Shown piece by piece: positions 52,758 to 62,153 of a stretch of DNA of 64,000 nucleotides. A program made the translations under genes and the position numbers. Origin of the DNA: QWQI01 sp964608915. GTDB lineage: Bacteria; Planctomycetota; Planctomycetia; Isosphaerales; Isosphaeraceae. The DNA lies in the NCBI GenBank assembly GCA_964608915.1, contig CAZSQA010000021.1, positions 44,221-108,220 of the forward strand. Reading direction: 5' to 3'. The first letter of the stretch is position 1, and the number at the start of each line of letters is the position of its first letter. The notes below the pieces were generated by a model that was given only the letters and a program-made list of their open reading frames with translations, was not told the DNA's origin and made no database searches.

Positions 52758-54023
52758 TCAGTGCTTCGTCACCGGCGGCATGGCGAAAAGCAGGCCAATG
52801 GCGGCCAGAACGGCATTGCCCAACCACATCGAATACATCGGATGGAGGATCTGCTCCTTGCCCAGATTCACGCCCAGCAGAAGCAGGGGGTAATAGAGCA
52901 GGACGATCGGCAGGAAGCATGTCATGAAGGCGCTGAGGAAGTCGCGCCTGGCGAACAGGATGCCGACCGGAGCGCCGATCAGCACGAACATGAGCGGCCC
53001 GAACGCCTGGGCGGAACGCATGTAGCGTTCGGTCTCGGCTTTGGCCATCTCGCCGTCCCAATAGGCATAGTCGATCGAAACGCTCTTCATGTGGTGCCAG
53101 TCCACCCGGCCGATTCGGCCTGAGGCGATCCACATGGCGGCCGCCACGGCATGCTTGGACCGTTCGGTTTTCATCAGGTGGTCGAAGCTCTTGATGTTTT
53201 CGACCAGTTCGCTGCTGGTCAGTTCCTGCGGTTGTTTCGGCCGCTGATCCGCCATGCCGCCCTTCATGAAATTGTCGGGCAGGGGTATTTCCAGATATTC
53301 GTCGTTGATCAGGGCCCGGCTGACTTCGCCGCCAGCTTCGCCCATGGCGCTCGACTGCGTTTCGCTGTCGACCAGGTGCACCCGGGCCACGCGTTTGTCG
53401 AAGTCGAAATTCAGCTTCGCCGTACGGGCCTGCACGACCAGGTCGAAACGCTTCGGCTCGTTCGGGTCGGCGCTGCCGCCTGGGGCGCGGTGCTTGAAGA
53501 TCGGCTCGATCATCGTGTTGTCTTCCAGAACGTCGCGCACCTTGATCAGAAACGGCATCTGCGGGTTGTCGAATTCCCGCTGCTTCTTCAGCACCTTGTA
53601 GAAGTTCGATTCCAGCTCGCCGAACAGCGTCAGGGCCAATTGACGGTTCGCCCGGGGGATCAGGTCCTGCGTCATCGCCAGCAGGCCGAAACTGATGACC
53701 GTCGCCATGGTCAGCGTCGGCCAGATCACGGTCATGGCCGACAGGCCGCAGGCCTTCACGGCGATCACTTCGTTGTCGCTCGCCAGCCGGCCGTAAGCCA
53801 CGCTCACCGCGAACAGAAGTGCCACCGGGGCCGTATAGGGCACCGTGCCGGGAATGACCAGCGGGATGAGCCGGGCCATGTCCATGGGTGATAGCCCCGC
53901 CGTCGCGGCCTTGGCGACAAGGACGAACAGGACGAGAATCGTCGTCAGCGCGGTCAGGGCCATCATGAAGGACCTGAACACTTCTTTGGCAACGTAGCGT
54001 TGCAGGATTCCCCAGCGCATCAT
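52758..54023 (-). CDS. lptF: LptF/LptG-family permease (first of pair, LptF-like)
   Basis: A 421-residue membrane protein with the same six-helix plus periplasmic beta-jellyroll layout. It starts LQRYVAKEVFRSFMMALTALTTILVL, has VAYGRLASDNEVIAVKACG in the cytoplasmic loop typical of LptF, and ends with three helices including MFVLIGAPVGILFARRD. The periplasmic domain (about 140-320) is longer than in E. coli. Paired with the next gene it should form the permease half of an LptB2FG-type exporter, consistent with a planctomycete outer membrane containing LPS. Confidence 0.87.
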   Translation of the reverse strand: MMRWGILQRYVAKEVFRSFMMALTALTTILVLFVLVAKAATAGLSPMDMARLIPLVIPGTVPYTAPVALLFAVSVAYGRLASDNEVIAVKACGLSAMTVIWPTLTMATVISFGLLAMTQDLIPRANRQLALTLFGELESNFYKVLKKQREFDNPQMPFLIKVRDVLEDNTMIEPIFKHRAPGGSADPNEPKRFDLVVQARTAKLNFDFDKRVARVHLVDSETQSSAMGEAGGEVSRALINDEYLEIPLPDNFMKGGMADQRPKQPQELTSSELVENIKSFDHLMKTERSKHAVAAAMWIASGRIGRVDWHHMKSVSIDYAYWDGEMAKAETERYMRSAQAFGPLMFVLIGAPVGILFARRDFLSAFMTCFLPIVLLYYPLLLLGVNLGKEQILHPMYSMWLGNAVLAAIGLLFAMPPVTKH

Positions 54024-54255
54024 GGCGGTCTGGTCCGTCGTTCGTCCGTGAAATCGTCCCGAACCGGTCGCGGCTTCCGTCAGCCGTCATGGCCGTCGCC
54101 GCGCACGATCCTCGCACGATCATTCATAATTCATTATCGAATTTTGTCGAGACCGAATCGAAGCGAATCCCGATCGACCGGCGCGGGAACGTTTCGATTC
54201 TGACGCGCCTTTCCGCCGTCGTGCCAGGGACGTATCCGACCGAATTCGGCCCTGA

Positions 54256-55830
54256 TCAGACCGCTTCGATCTCCAGAAGTTCACGAAGAGCGTTCAGGGG
54301 CACTTCGATCCAGTCCGGCCGGAAGTCCATCTCGTAAACCAGTTCGTAGAGATTCTTTTCGAGTACGAAGGCATCGAGAATCGCCTTCCGCAGCCGATAG
54401 TCCTCCGGGATCAGGGGGAAGATCTCGTGCTCCACATCACCCACCATCGCGAACCATGTGTGCACGAATGTGTCGCTCACTCGGTCTCGCCAGTTTCGGG
54501 CACTTTCGTTCTGCGACTCACTCGCATTCGTTTCGCGACATGCCACGGCCTGAGCGTAGTCGAACGACCGGACCATGCCGGCGACGTCCCTCAATGCGAT
54601 CGCCTTGCGGCGGCGCTCTTCGATGTCGCGGTTCGGCTCACCCTCGAAGTCGATCACCTGCCAGCCGAGATCTTCGCTCCACAGCACCTGCCCGAGATGA
54701 TAATCGCCGTGATGCCGCGCCGCGAAGAATAGAGGCTTGTCGGGGTCGAAACAGTCGCCCGGATCGAGCCGGTCGAATATCGCTTCGATTTTGTCTGAGT
54801 TTCGAATGATCTGGCCCAGCCCCTGCGCGACGTCGACCGATCCACTCGCTTTTTTCCGCTGGTCGATCTTCGCCAGTATGCCCCGGCTCCAGCTTTTCAG
54901 TTCCTGGCTCAAATTTTTCAGGTCCGCCGGGCGGATCGGCACCGGCGCGAACGCATCGTTGTCCGGTATCCGGCTCAGGGCCTGGTGCAGTTCCGCCGTG
55001 CGGATCGCCAGATCCCGGCCTAACAGGGCGTCGTCGGCCGTCTGTTCCGGCGCTCCGGAAGGTGCTGCCTTCACCGCCATCGCGGCCTTCAGGGCCATAT
55101 TCCAGCCCGTCGTCGCATTCGGCAAAAAACGGCACAGGGTGGCCAGAATCAGCCCCGCCGAATCGTCACCCGCCTGAATCACGCCGATCACGGGCGGCGT
55201 CAGAGGCTCGGGCGTCATGACGCTCAAGGCCAGGGGGATTTCGACGTCCGGGTTCGGATAACCGGGCGATCCCGGGCGGCGCAGCAACTTCAGAATCGCC
55301 GAATTGCCGTAGACGAGGCTCGTATTGGACTGCTCCGTCCCCGCCAGAGCCTTCGAATCGATCTTCCAGTCACTCGGCTGGCTTTCGCTTCGACGGCGTT
55401 CGAACACACGCCCCTTCACGCTGCCGAAGCTCCAGTTCAGCGAAGATTCGCCCGTGACCAGTCTCAAAAGCGCCATCCGGCCGGCTTCGGAAAATGCCGC
55501 ATCGGTCAGAATGGATTTCTCACCCGTGAAACCGGCCGTAATTTCGGCGATCCGGGCCTCCGGGTCGATCGCATCAGCCTCCTGTTCCGTGAGAGCGAAC
55601 AGGGCAAGCAGATAGGGGGCCGATGCGTGCGGCTCGAACATCGTCGCCAGGAGCCCGAGAATCAAGCCGTCAGCCGTTTGCCCCAACTCTTCGAAGCGCA
55701 GCCTGGGAGACTCCGCCGAACGGTCGCCCGCGTACCAGCGACGGTGACGGATCCATCCGGGAAGGGCGGTCTTCTCGAACCAGGCCACCACTTCAGGATC
55801 TTCCGTATCTAAGCGGATGACGTCTCGCAT
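54256..55830 (-). CDS. Maltokinase (Pep2-like)
   Basis: A 524-residue protein from the ATG at 55830, with AGGA upstream. It resembles aminoglycoside-phosphotransferase-type kinases: the catalytic loop is HHGDYHLGQVLW and the metal motif is VIDFEGEPNRD. NSAILKLLRR supplies the ATP lysine, and EQSNTSLVYGN matches maltokinases. It phosphorylates maltose to maltose-1-phosphate, the substrate of GlgE encoded just upstream (61-base gap). In many bacteria maltokinase is fused to TreS; here it is separate and TreS is not nearby. Confidence 0.9.
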   Translation of the reverse strand: MRDVIRLDTEDPEVVAWFEKTALPGWIRHRRWYAGDRSAESPRLRFEELGQTADGLILGLLATMFEPHASAPYLLALFALTEQEADAIDPEARIAEITAGFTGEKSILTDAAFSEAGRMALLRLVTGESSLNWSFGSVKGRVFERRRSESQPSDWKIDSKALAGTEQSNTSLVYGNSAILKLLRRPGSPGYPNPDVEIPLALSVMTPEPLTPPVIGVIQAGDDSAGLILATLCRFLPNATTGWNMALKAAMAVKAAPSGAPEQTADDALLGRDLAIRTAELHQALSRIPDNDAFAPVPIRPADLKNLSQELKSWSRGILAKIDQRKKASGSVDVAQGLGQIIRNSDKIEAIFDRLDPGDCFDPDKPLFFAARHHGDYHLGQVLWSEDLGWQVIDFEGEPNRDIEERRRKAIALRDVAGMVRSFDYAQAVACRETNASESQNESARNWRDRVSDTFVHTWFAMVGDVEHEIFPLIPEDYRLRKAILDAFVLEKNLYELVYEMDFRPDWIEVPLNALRELLEIEAV

Positions 55831-55891
55831 GTTCGTCCTGCGGCAAAACCTGTTGAGGTCGTCTCGAGGCGATATCCGGCCTCTCGACGAA

Positions 55892-57862
55892 TCAGTTCTC
55901 GATCCGAAACACATGCGCCGTCCGTTCCGGCGAGATTTCCACGTAATTCGTCGGCCCGTGCCAGCGGTAGACGTCGCCGGTCAGAAGGTCGTGCACCGCA
56001 TAATCCCTTTCGGCGGAAAGGTCGAAGTAGGCCAGCGGGATCGTCACCATTCCGGCCCTCGTGCAGTGGGGGTCCAGGTTCGCCACGGTCAGAATCCGGT
56101 CGTTCCGGTCCGCCGTCGTTTTCGAATAGGCGATCAATTCCGGCGCGTTCACTTCGTGAAACGCCAGCGAATCATTGCGGTGCAGGGCCGGGTTCGCCTT
56201 GCGAATCCTGTTCAAATGACCGATCAGGCCGGAAAGGTTCCCCGGCCGGTCCCTGTCCCAGAAGCGGACTTCGTACTTCTCCGAATCGAGATATTCCTCA
56301 CTGCCGTGCTTCACCGCCACGTTTTCGCATAACTCATACGGCGGTCCATAGATACCGTATGTCGCGCCCAGCGTGGCCGCCAGAATCGCCCGGATCCGGA
56401 ACGCCGCTGGGCCGCCTTCCTGAAGGAAGGCGTGCAGAATGTCGGGCGTGTTCGCGAACAGGTTCGGCCGCAAGTATTCACGACATTCGGATCGCGTCAG
56501 TTCCGTGAAGTATTCGGTCAGGCCCTGTTTGTCGTTTCGCCAGGTGAAATACGTATACGACTGCGTGAACCCGGCTTTCGCCAGCCGCTTCATCAGCTTG
56601 GGCCTGGTGAAAGCCTCGGCAAGGAAGATGACGTCCGGGTGGTCGCGGCGCACTTCCTCCAGACACCATTCCCAGAACGGAAACGGCTTCGTGTGGGGGT
56701 TGTCGACGCGGAAGACTTTCACGCCCTGTTCAGCCCAGAAGAGGAACACGCCCCTCAGGGCGTTCCACAAATTTCGCCAGTCATCTGACTCGAAATTCAG
56801 CGGGTGGATGTCCTGATACTTCTTCGGCGGATTTTCGGCGTAGCGGATCGACCCGTCTGGCCGAATCCGGAACCATTCCGGATGATCACGTACCCAGGGA
56901 TGGTCGGGTGAGCACTGGAACGCGATATCCAGCGCGATCTCCATACCCCTTTCCCGGGCTTGCCGGACGAGATCCTGAAAGTCCTGCAGGGATCCAAGTT
57001 CCGGATGGATTCCCAAATGCCCGCCTTTTTCCGAACCGATCGCCCAGGGGCTTCCCGGGTCCTTCGGACCGGCCTCCAGCGCGTTGTTCGGCCCCTTGCG
57101 GAACTTCTGCCCGATCGGATGGATCGGCGGCAGATAGATGATGTCGAAGCCCATGGCTTCGATCTCGTCGAGCCGGCGAATCACGTCGCGTAACGTGCCG
57201 TGCCGGCCGGGCTCGAACGCAGCCGATCGGGGAAACAGCTCGTACCAGGCTCCGAAAACGGCCCGTTCGCGATCGACCCGCACCTTACGTGGCGATTCCA
57301 GTGTGCTCAAAGGCTCGCGCGGAGCGAACATCCGCATGAGTTCTTCCAGCTTCGGATCCTCTGCCACTCGAACACGTTCGGCCAGAGGCAAAGTCTCGTT
57401 TTCCAGATTTTCCTTGCAGGTCCGGATCTGGGCCGCACTTTCGAAGTCGCTGTTTTGCACGGCCCCGGCCATCGCCTTGGCCAGAAGGGCCGCTCCTTCG
57501 AGAAGCTCAAGCCCGATCGGCACTTCGGCTTCGTACTTCTTGAGAAGTTCGTCCTTCCAGGTGGCGAAATGGTCAATCCATGCATGAATGTCGATCGTCC
57601 AGGTACCGATCGTTTTCAGAGTCACTTCCGGCGATCGGTAGCGGTCGATGCCGTGCCCGACGCTTTGCAGCGGATAGCCTCTTAGGAACCCTTCAGGCGA
57701 TTTCACGACGACCTCGCCTGCCAGATGATCATGTCCGTCCGCGAACAGATCGACCGACCAGGCGATTTTGTCGCCCTCGCATCGCGCCAGGGGGAATCGC
57801 CCGCTGTCGATATCGGGTTCGAGATTTTCGATGATCACTCGGCCGGGAGGCTGTTCGGTCAT
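55892..57862 (-). CDS. glgE: Alpha-1,4-glucan:maltose-1-phosphate maltosyltransferase GlgE
   Basis: A 656-residue GH13_3 enzyme. The N-terminal domain (about 1-190) has the family features IENLEPDIDSGRFP and WSVDLFADGHD. The barrel contains AWYELFPRS, DIIYLPPIHPIG, the nucleophile in VKVFRVDNPHTKPF and the acid/base Glu in VIFLAEAFTRPK. The C-terminal beta domain follows. It extends alpha-glucan from maltose-1-phosphate. Operon with maltokinase is clear; TreS and GlgB, needed for the complete trehalose-to-glycogen route, must be elsewhere. Confidence 0.95.
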   Translation of the reverse strand: MTEQPPGRVIIENLEPDIDSGRFPLARCEGDKIAWSVDLFADGHDHLAGEVVVKSPEGFLRGYPLQSVGHGIDRYRSPEVTLKTIGTWTIDIHAWIDHFATWKDELLKKYEAEVPIGLELLEGAALLAKAMAGAVQNSDFESAAQIRTCKENLENETLPLAERVRVAEDPKLEELMRMFAPREPLSTLESPRKVRVDRERAVFGAWYELFPRSAAFEPGRHGTLRDVIRRLDEIEAMGFDIIYLPPIHPIGQKFRKGPNNALEAGPKDPGSPWAIGSEKGGHLGIHPELGSLQDFQDLVRQARERGMEIALDIAFQCSPDHPWVRDHPEWFRIRPDGSIRYAENPPKKYQDIHPLNFESDDWRNLWNALRGVFLFWAEQGVKVFRVDNPHTKPFPFWEWCLEEVRRDHPDVIFLAEAFTRPKLMKRLAKAGFTQSYTYFTWRNDKQGLTEYFTELTRSECREYLRPNLFANTPDILHAFLQEGGPAAFRIRAILAATLGATYGIYGPPYELCENVAVKHGSEEYLDSEKYEVRFWDRDRPGNLSGLIGHLNRIRKANPALHRNDSLAFHEVNAPELIAYSKTTADRNDRILTVANLDPHCTRAGMVTIPLAYFDLSAERDYAVHDLLTGDVYRWHGPTNYVEISPERTAHVFRIEN

Positions 57863-58093
57863 GTGCGGAATTCCGTGGATTTCGGCAGCGAAACGACGCT
57901 GCGAAGCTTAAGCGAGCGGCACAGGCAAGACAAGACGAATCGCCGTGCGAACCCGGTCAGACATCCGATTCGACGGATTCTGCGAAATCGGCAAACTCGG
58001 CGGAATCGGACGAATCGCATGACGCCTTGGGTCCGGGGGAATGGGGGGGAGGATCGTCTCCAGGATCATGTGTAAAGCTCTATTCAGAAGAAG

Positions 58094-58124
58094 GATAGGT
58101 TTCGATTACGAAACGGGATTCGTC
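58094..58124 (+). repeat. Palindrome-containing repeat, copy 1
   Basis: A 31-base element with the inverted repeat GTTTCG-ATTA-CGAAAC at its centre, ending GATTCGTC. It matches copy 2 at 26 of 31 positions. Confidence 0.65.
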
Positions 58125-58241
58125 ATGCTTTCGTGATTCCGCCCGCGTTACGGGAGTATCGTGTCTCTCTGGTCATCGCGTCCGAACAACTTGGCCGGAT
58201 CCCGTTTCGCAATTCGGGCGTAAGACTTTCGGTATCATTGA

Positions 58242-58272
58242 GATAAGGTTCGATTACGAAACGAAGTTCGTC
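58242..58272 (+). repeat. Palindrome-containing repeat, copy 2
   Basis: This element shares GATA, TTCGATTACGAAACG and TTCGTC with copy 1, exactly 148 bases downstream. Confidence 0.65.
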
Positions 58273-58363
58273 TTACCGATTCGGATCCGATCACATTTCC
58301 GAAATCGCACTGGTTTCGGTTCACCCGGGATCGCCGCAAGTCGTGGTAAATAAACGAGCTGGG

Positions 58364-58390
58364 AGCGGATTACGAAACGGAATCGGAAGC
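58364..58390 (+). repeat. Palindrome-containing repeat, copy 3 (partial)
   Basis: It contains GGATTACGAAACGGAATCGG, the core of copies 1 and 2 without the left arm. It lies about 310 bases upstream of the aspartokinase start. Confidence 0.5.
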
Positions 58391-58698
58391 GAATCCGAGG
58401 GTTTTCGGAGGGCCCGGGTCTTTCGGGCCATTTCGGGCGATAGTGTTTTCGGATGAGCTCGCGTGTGATACGGCCCGACCTTGTCAGACGAATCGGAACG
58501 GGAAACGGGAATAAGAGGCGATCGTCGATTCGGTTTCCGGCAATCGATGGATCTCCGGTCTGAAGGCCGCTTCGGTCGTTCCGGCTCAGACGCTCCGATC
58601 GCGATGTATCGTTTTCGGACGATTTCGGTTAGAATTCCGGGATCGATTTTCCGGATGTTGCGGGCAAAGTCGTATCTATCGACAGGGAGAGCGCTTTC

Positions 58699-60525
58699 GT
58701 GGCGATCGTGGTTCAGAAATTCGGCGGCACCAGCGTGGCCACGGCCGCCAAGATTCAGGAAGCCGCCCGGCGTGCGATCGAACAGCACAATCGCGGCCAT
58801 CAGGTGATCGTGGTCGTTTCGGCCATGGGCCATTCCACGGACGAACTTATCGCCCTGGCGCGTCAGGTCACGCCCCGGCCGCCGGCCCGAGAGCTGGACA
58901 TGCTCCTCTCCACCGGCGAGCAGGTCTCCGTCGCCCTCATGGCTATGGCGATCCAGTCGCAAGGCGTTCCCTCGATCAGCTTTACGGGTGCCCAGATCGG
59001 TATCGTCACGGACAGCTTCCACACGAAAGCCCGAATCCGGAACATCTCGACCCAGCGAATGAAGTCGGCGCTTGACGAAGGCAAAATCGTCATCGTCGCC
59101 GGCTTTCAGGGTGTCGACGTGAACTATAACATCACCACGCTTGGCCGCGGCGGTTCCGACACGACGGCCGTGGCGCTCGCGGCCGTCCTGGGTGCGTCGG
59201 CCTGCGAGATTTTCACCGACGTCGACGGTGTTTACACGACCGACCCGCGAGTCGTGCCTGACGCCCGCAAGCTCGACACGATCAGCTACGACGAAATGCT
59301 CGAAATGGCGAGCCTGGGTGCGGGTGTGATGCACTCCCGGTCGATCGAATTCGCCAAAAAGTATGGCGTGCCGATTCACGTCCGCCATGCCGGCCGCCCC
59401 ACCCTCGGCTCCTGGATCGTCGACGAACGGTCCGCCCGCCGCATGGGGGCCGTCGTCACCGGCGCGGCCCTGGCGCGGGAACAATCGCGGATCACCGTGC
59501 GTGATCTGCCGGACAAGCCGGGCGTGGTGCACGGGCTGTTCCGCGAACTGGCCGAAGCTCACGTCGTCGTCGATATGATCGTCCAGAACGTGGCGACCGA
59601 AGGTCTTGCCGACGTAAGCTTTACGGTGGACGACGACGATCTGCCGAGCGCTCTGGAAATCGCCACCCGGGCCGCGCGCAGCCAGGGGGCCGGTGAGGTC
59701 ATTCACGCCAGCGATCTGGCCAAGGTTTCGGTCGTCGGGTCGGGCATGAAGACACACACGGGCGTGGCGGACCGCATGTTCGCCGCCCTGGCCGATGCCC
59801 GTATCAATATCCAGATGATCACCACCAGCGAGATCAAGATCAGCGTGCTGGTCGATCAGCAATTCGCCGCGGAAGCGATGAAGGCCGTGCACGCCGCGTT
59901 CGATCTTCATGTCGTGCCGGCCGACCTGCGGTTCAGCGAGGATCCGCCCCGGTTCGCCGAGATCGGGTCGAAATCGCTCGAAACCGGCGAATCGACGGAG
60001 TTCAATGGCGACTCCTCCGCCCCCGGCATGGAAGACCTGGTGATCAGCGACGTGGAACTCGACGCCAGCCAGGCGCTCGTCACCCTTTTGAGGGTGCCGG
60101 ACCGGCCCGGTCAGGCGGCCAGCGTCTTTAAGGCCGTCGCTGGCGCGGGGGTGAACGTCGACATGATCGTTCAGGACATCAGCCGCCAGGGCCACACGCA
60201 TCTTTCGTTCAGCATTCCGGCGACCAGCGTTCCCGCGACTCTGGACGCCCTGGCCCCGCTCGTCGGCCGTGAGAACGTCGTCGTCGAGAGCCCTGTCGCG
60301 AAGCTCTCCGTTATGGGCGTGGGAATCCGGTCGCACACCGGAGTGGCCACGCGCATGTTCGCCGCTCTGGCAGCGGCACACATCAACATTTCGATGATCA
60401 ACACCAGCGAAGTGCGCATCAATGTCGCCACAGACGCCGCTCATGGCGTGCAGGGCCTGCGTGCGCTGCGAAAGGCATTCGACATCGAAGAACCCAGGGC
60501 GGAAGTCACTTCTTCCATCGCCTGA
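58699..60525 (+). CDS. lysC: Aspartate kinase with duplicated C-terminal ACT region
   Basis: The protein is 608 residues, starting with GTG at 58699 behind GGGAGAG. The kinase domain (about 1-245) has VQKFGGTSVA, TLGRGGSDTTAVALAA and FTDVDGVYTTDPR. Typical monofunctional enzymes have two ACT domains and about 410 residues. Here a first regulatory pair (about 262-410, containing DLPDKPGVVHGLF and VVGSGMKTHTGVADRMF) is followed, after a linker of about 30 residues, by a second pair (about 445-600, containing RVPDRPGQAASVF and VMGVGIRSHTGVATRMF). Four ACT domains could allow feedback by more than one amino acid. argG follows on the same strand. Confidence 0.95.
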   Translation: MAIVVQKFGGTSVATAAKIQEAARRAIEQHNRGHQVIVVVSAMGHSTDELIALARQVTPRPPARELDMLLSTGEQVSVALMAMAIQSQGVPSISFTGAQIGIVTDSFHTKARIRNISTQRMKSALDEGKIVIVAGFQGVDVNYNITTLGRGGSDTTAVALAAVLGASACEIFTDVDGVYTTDPRVVPDARKLDTISYDEMLEMASLGAGVMHSRSIEFAKKYGVPIHVRHAGRPTLGSWIVDERSARRMGAVVTGAALAREQSRITVRDLPDKPGVVHGLFRELAEAHVVVDMIVQNVATEGLADVSFTVDDDDLPSALEIATRAARSQGAGEVIHASDLAKVSVVGSGMKTHTGVADRMFAALADARINIQMITTSEIKISVLVDQQFAAEAMKAVHAAFDLHVVPADLRFSEDPPRFAEIGSKSLETGESTEFNGDSSAPGMEDLVISDVELDASQALVTLLRVPDRPGQAASVFKAVAGAGVNVDMIVQDISRQGHTHLSFSIPATSVPATLDALAPLVGRENVVVESPVAKLSVMGVGIRSHTGVATRMFAALAAAHINISMINTSEVRINVATDAAHGVQGLRALRKAFDIEEPRAEVTSSIA

Positions 60526-60600
60526 TCCCGGCGCCGGACTCAGTCTCAACGAACGTGATCGGTCTCATCGTCAAGTCAAAGCAAGGAACGATTCGCTCTC

Positions 60601-61854
60601 ATGGCACGCAAGAAAGTGATTCTGGCTTATTCCGGCGGACTCGACACCTCGGTCGCCGTCAAGTGGATCAACGAAACCTATGACATGGACGTGATCTGCT
60701 ACACCTGCGACCTCGGCCAGGGGCAGGATATCGAAGCGATCCGCCAGAAGGCCCTGCGCACCGGAGCCGTGGACGCCACCGCTGAAGACCTTCGCGCCCT
60801 GTTCACGGACTACTTCTGCATTCCGTCGCTCATGGCCGGCGCCCTCTACGAAGGCAAGTATCCGCTGGCCACGGCCCTCGGCCGGCCGTTGATCGCCCAG
60901 CGCATGGTGCTTCTGGCACAAGAGAAGGGTGCATCGGCCGTCGCCCACGGCTGCACGGGTAAGGGCAACGACCAGGTGCGGTTCGACGTGACCTTCCAAA
61001 CGCTCGATCCTTCGCTGCAGATCATCGCCCCGGTGCGTGAATGGAAGTGGACGCGCACCCAGGAACTCGAATATGCCGCCAAGCATGACATCGAGGTCGA
61101 AGCCACCAAAAAGTCGATCTATTCGACCGACCAGAACCTGTGGGGCCGGTCGATCGAGGCCGGCATTCTGGAAGATCCGTGGGTCGAACCCCCGGCCGAC
61201 GCCTTTCAGTGGACGACTGACCCGCAAAAGGCTCCGGACAAGCCCGAAGAGGTCGAAATCGGCTTCGAAAAGGGCAAGCCGGTGTCGCTTAACGGTGTCG
61301 AGAAGGACGCCGTCGCGATCATCGAAGAACTCAACGCGATCGCCGGCCGCCATGGCGTGGGCCGGATCGATCACATCGAGAACCGCCTCGTCGGCATCAA
61401 GAGCCGTGAGATCTACGAAGCCCCGGGCGCGATCGTGCTGCACGAGGCACACCGCGAGATCGAATTCCTGACGCTTTCCAAAGAAGCCCTGCGTTTCCGG
61501 ACGTACGTCAGCCAGGCCTATTCGGACATGATCTACAACGGCCTCTGGTTCTCGGCCTTCCACCAGGACCTGATGGCCTTCGTGGCTTCGAATCAGCGAT
61601 ATGTCAGTGGCGTGGCCCGCGTGAAGCTTTACAAGGGCCACTGCATGATCGCGGGCCGGAAGAGCGAGAACTCGCTTTACCGCCACGAGCTTGCCACCTA
61701 TGAAGAAGGCGACCAGTACGACGCTTCGGCCGCCCAGGGGTTCATCAAGATCCACGGGCTTTCGCAGACGACCCAGGCCAAGCACCAGATGCTGAAGGAC
61801 CTGAGCGGCGGCCAGAGGCTGGAGCTGCCATCGATCATACCGCCTTCGCACTGA
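60601..61854 (+). CDS. argG: Argininosuccinate synthase
   Basis: A 417-residue enzyme that joins citrulline and aspartate using ATP. The PP-loop motif is LAYSGGLDTSVAVKW. Other family sites are HGCTGKGNDQVRFD and SIYSTDQNLWGRSIEAG, and the tetramer helix YVSQAYSDMIYNGLWFS. The length is slightly above the usual 400. It lies 75 bases after lysC with its own AAGGAA site; both genes use aspartate, so co-transcription is reasonable. A double hairpin follows. Confidence 0.96.
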   Translation: MARKKVILAYSGGLDTSVAVKWINETYDMDVICYTCDLGQGQDIEAIRQKALRTGAVDATAEDLRALFTDYFCIPSLMAGALYEGKYPLATALGRPLIAQRMVLLAQEKGASAVAHGCTGKGNDQVRFDVTFQTLDPSLQIIAPVREWKWTRTQELEYAAKHDIEVEATKKSIYSTDQNLWGRSIEAGILEDPWVEPPADAFQWTTDPQKAPDKPEEVEIGFEKGKPVSLNGVEKDAVAIIEELNAIAGRHGVGRIDHIENRLVGIKSREIYEAPGAIVLHEAHREIEFLTLSKEALRFRTYVSQAYSDMIYNGLWFSAFHQDLMAFVASNQRYVSGVARVKLYKGHCMIAGRKSENSLYRHELATYEEGDQYDASAAQGFIKIHGLSQTTQAKHQMLKDLSGGQRLELPSIIPPSH

Positions 61855-61861
61855 GGCATCG

Positions 61862-61931
61862 AAACGGATTCGTCCGTTTTCGACCAGGTGACTTCCCGAA
61901 CCGCCCCGGCGAACGTGTCGTGGCGGTTCGG
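61862..61931 (+). terminator. Tandem hairpins after argG
   Basis: The first hairpin is AAACGGA-TTCG-TCCGTTT (61862-61879), a stable UUCG tetraloop. The second pairs CCGAACCGCC (61896-61905) with GGCGGTTCGG (61922-61931), a perfect 10-bp stem followed by ACATTTTC. Neither has a long T tract, but together they make a plausible terminator. Confidence 0.6.
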
Positions 61932-62118
61932 ACATTTTCTGCCGGTTCGTCTTTTGACTCGTTTTCTTCGTTTCTGACTTGCGTGTTCGGTTGTTTTGAA
62001 GCAGTAAGTTCTTGATTAGAAATGAGTTGTGCGAATGATTGCCGATGTGGCGTCATACGAGTCGATCGCCCGAATCGTTTCGACCGCGAAGGTTCGAAGT
62101 CTCGATTCGAAAATCCGT

Positions 62119-62147
62119 TTGTCGGTTCGATTCGGAACTGCTATAAT
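62119..62147 (+). promoter_or_regulatory. Sigma-70 promoter of feoAB
   Basis: TTGTCG (62119-62124) and a perfect TATAAT (62142-62147) are spaced by 17 bases. The expected start point (about 62154) falls at the edge of the palindromic operator listed next. It is the clearest promoter in the window. Confidence 0.7.
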
Positions 62148-62153
62148 TCTGAT

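Larger units (their letters stand above)
57863..58698. other. Long intergenic region with three copies of a palindromic repeat
   Basis: These 836 bases between divergent glgE and the aspartokinase contain no supported gene. The only antisense frame reaching into it is a shadow of the aspartokinase gene. The region holds three related GATTACGAAACG elements, listed separately, and must include both promoters. Confidence 0.6.

Noticed and set aside
52666..54123. A 485-codon minus-strand frame overlapping lptF
   Set aside because: It is a different frame of the same strand as lptF; only the lptF frame gives membrane helices and family motifs.
58321..60549. A 742-codon open frame opposite the aspartokinase
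   Set aside because: Antisense shadow. It also runs over the repeat-containing intergenic region, but no domain or ribosome-binding site supports it.
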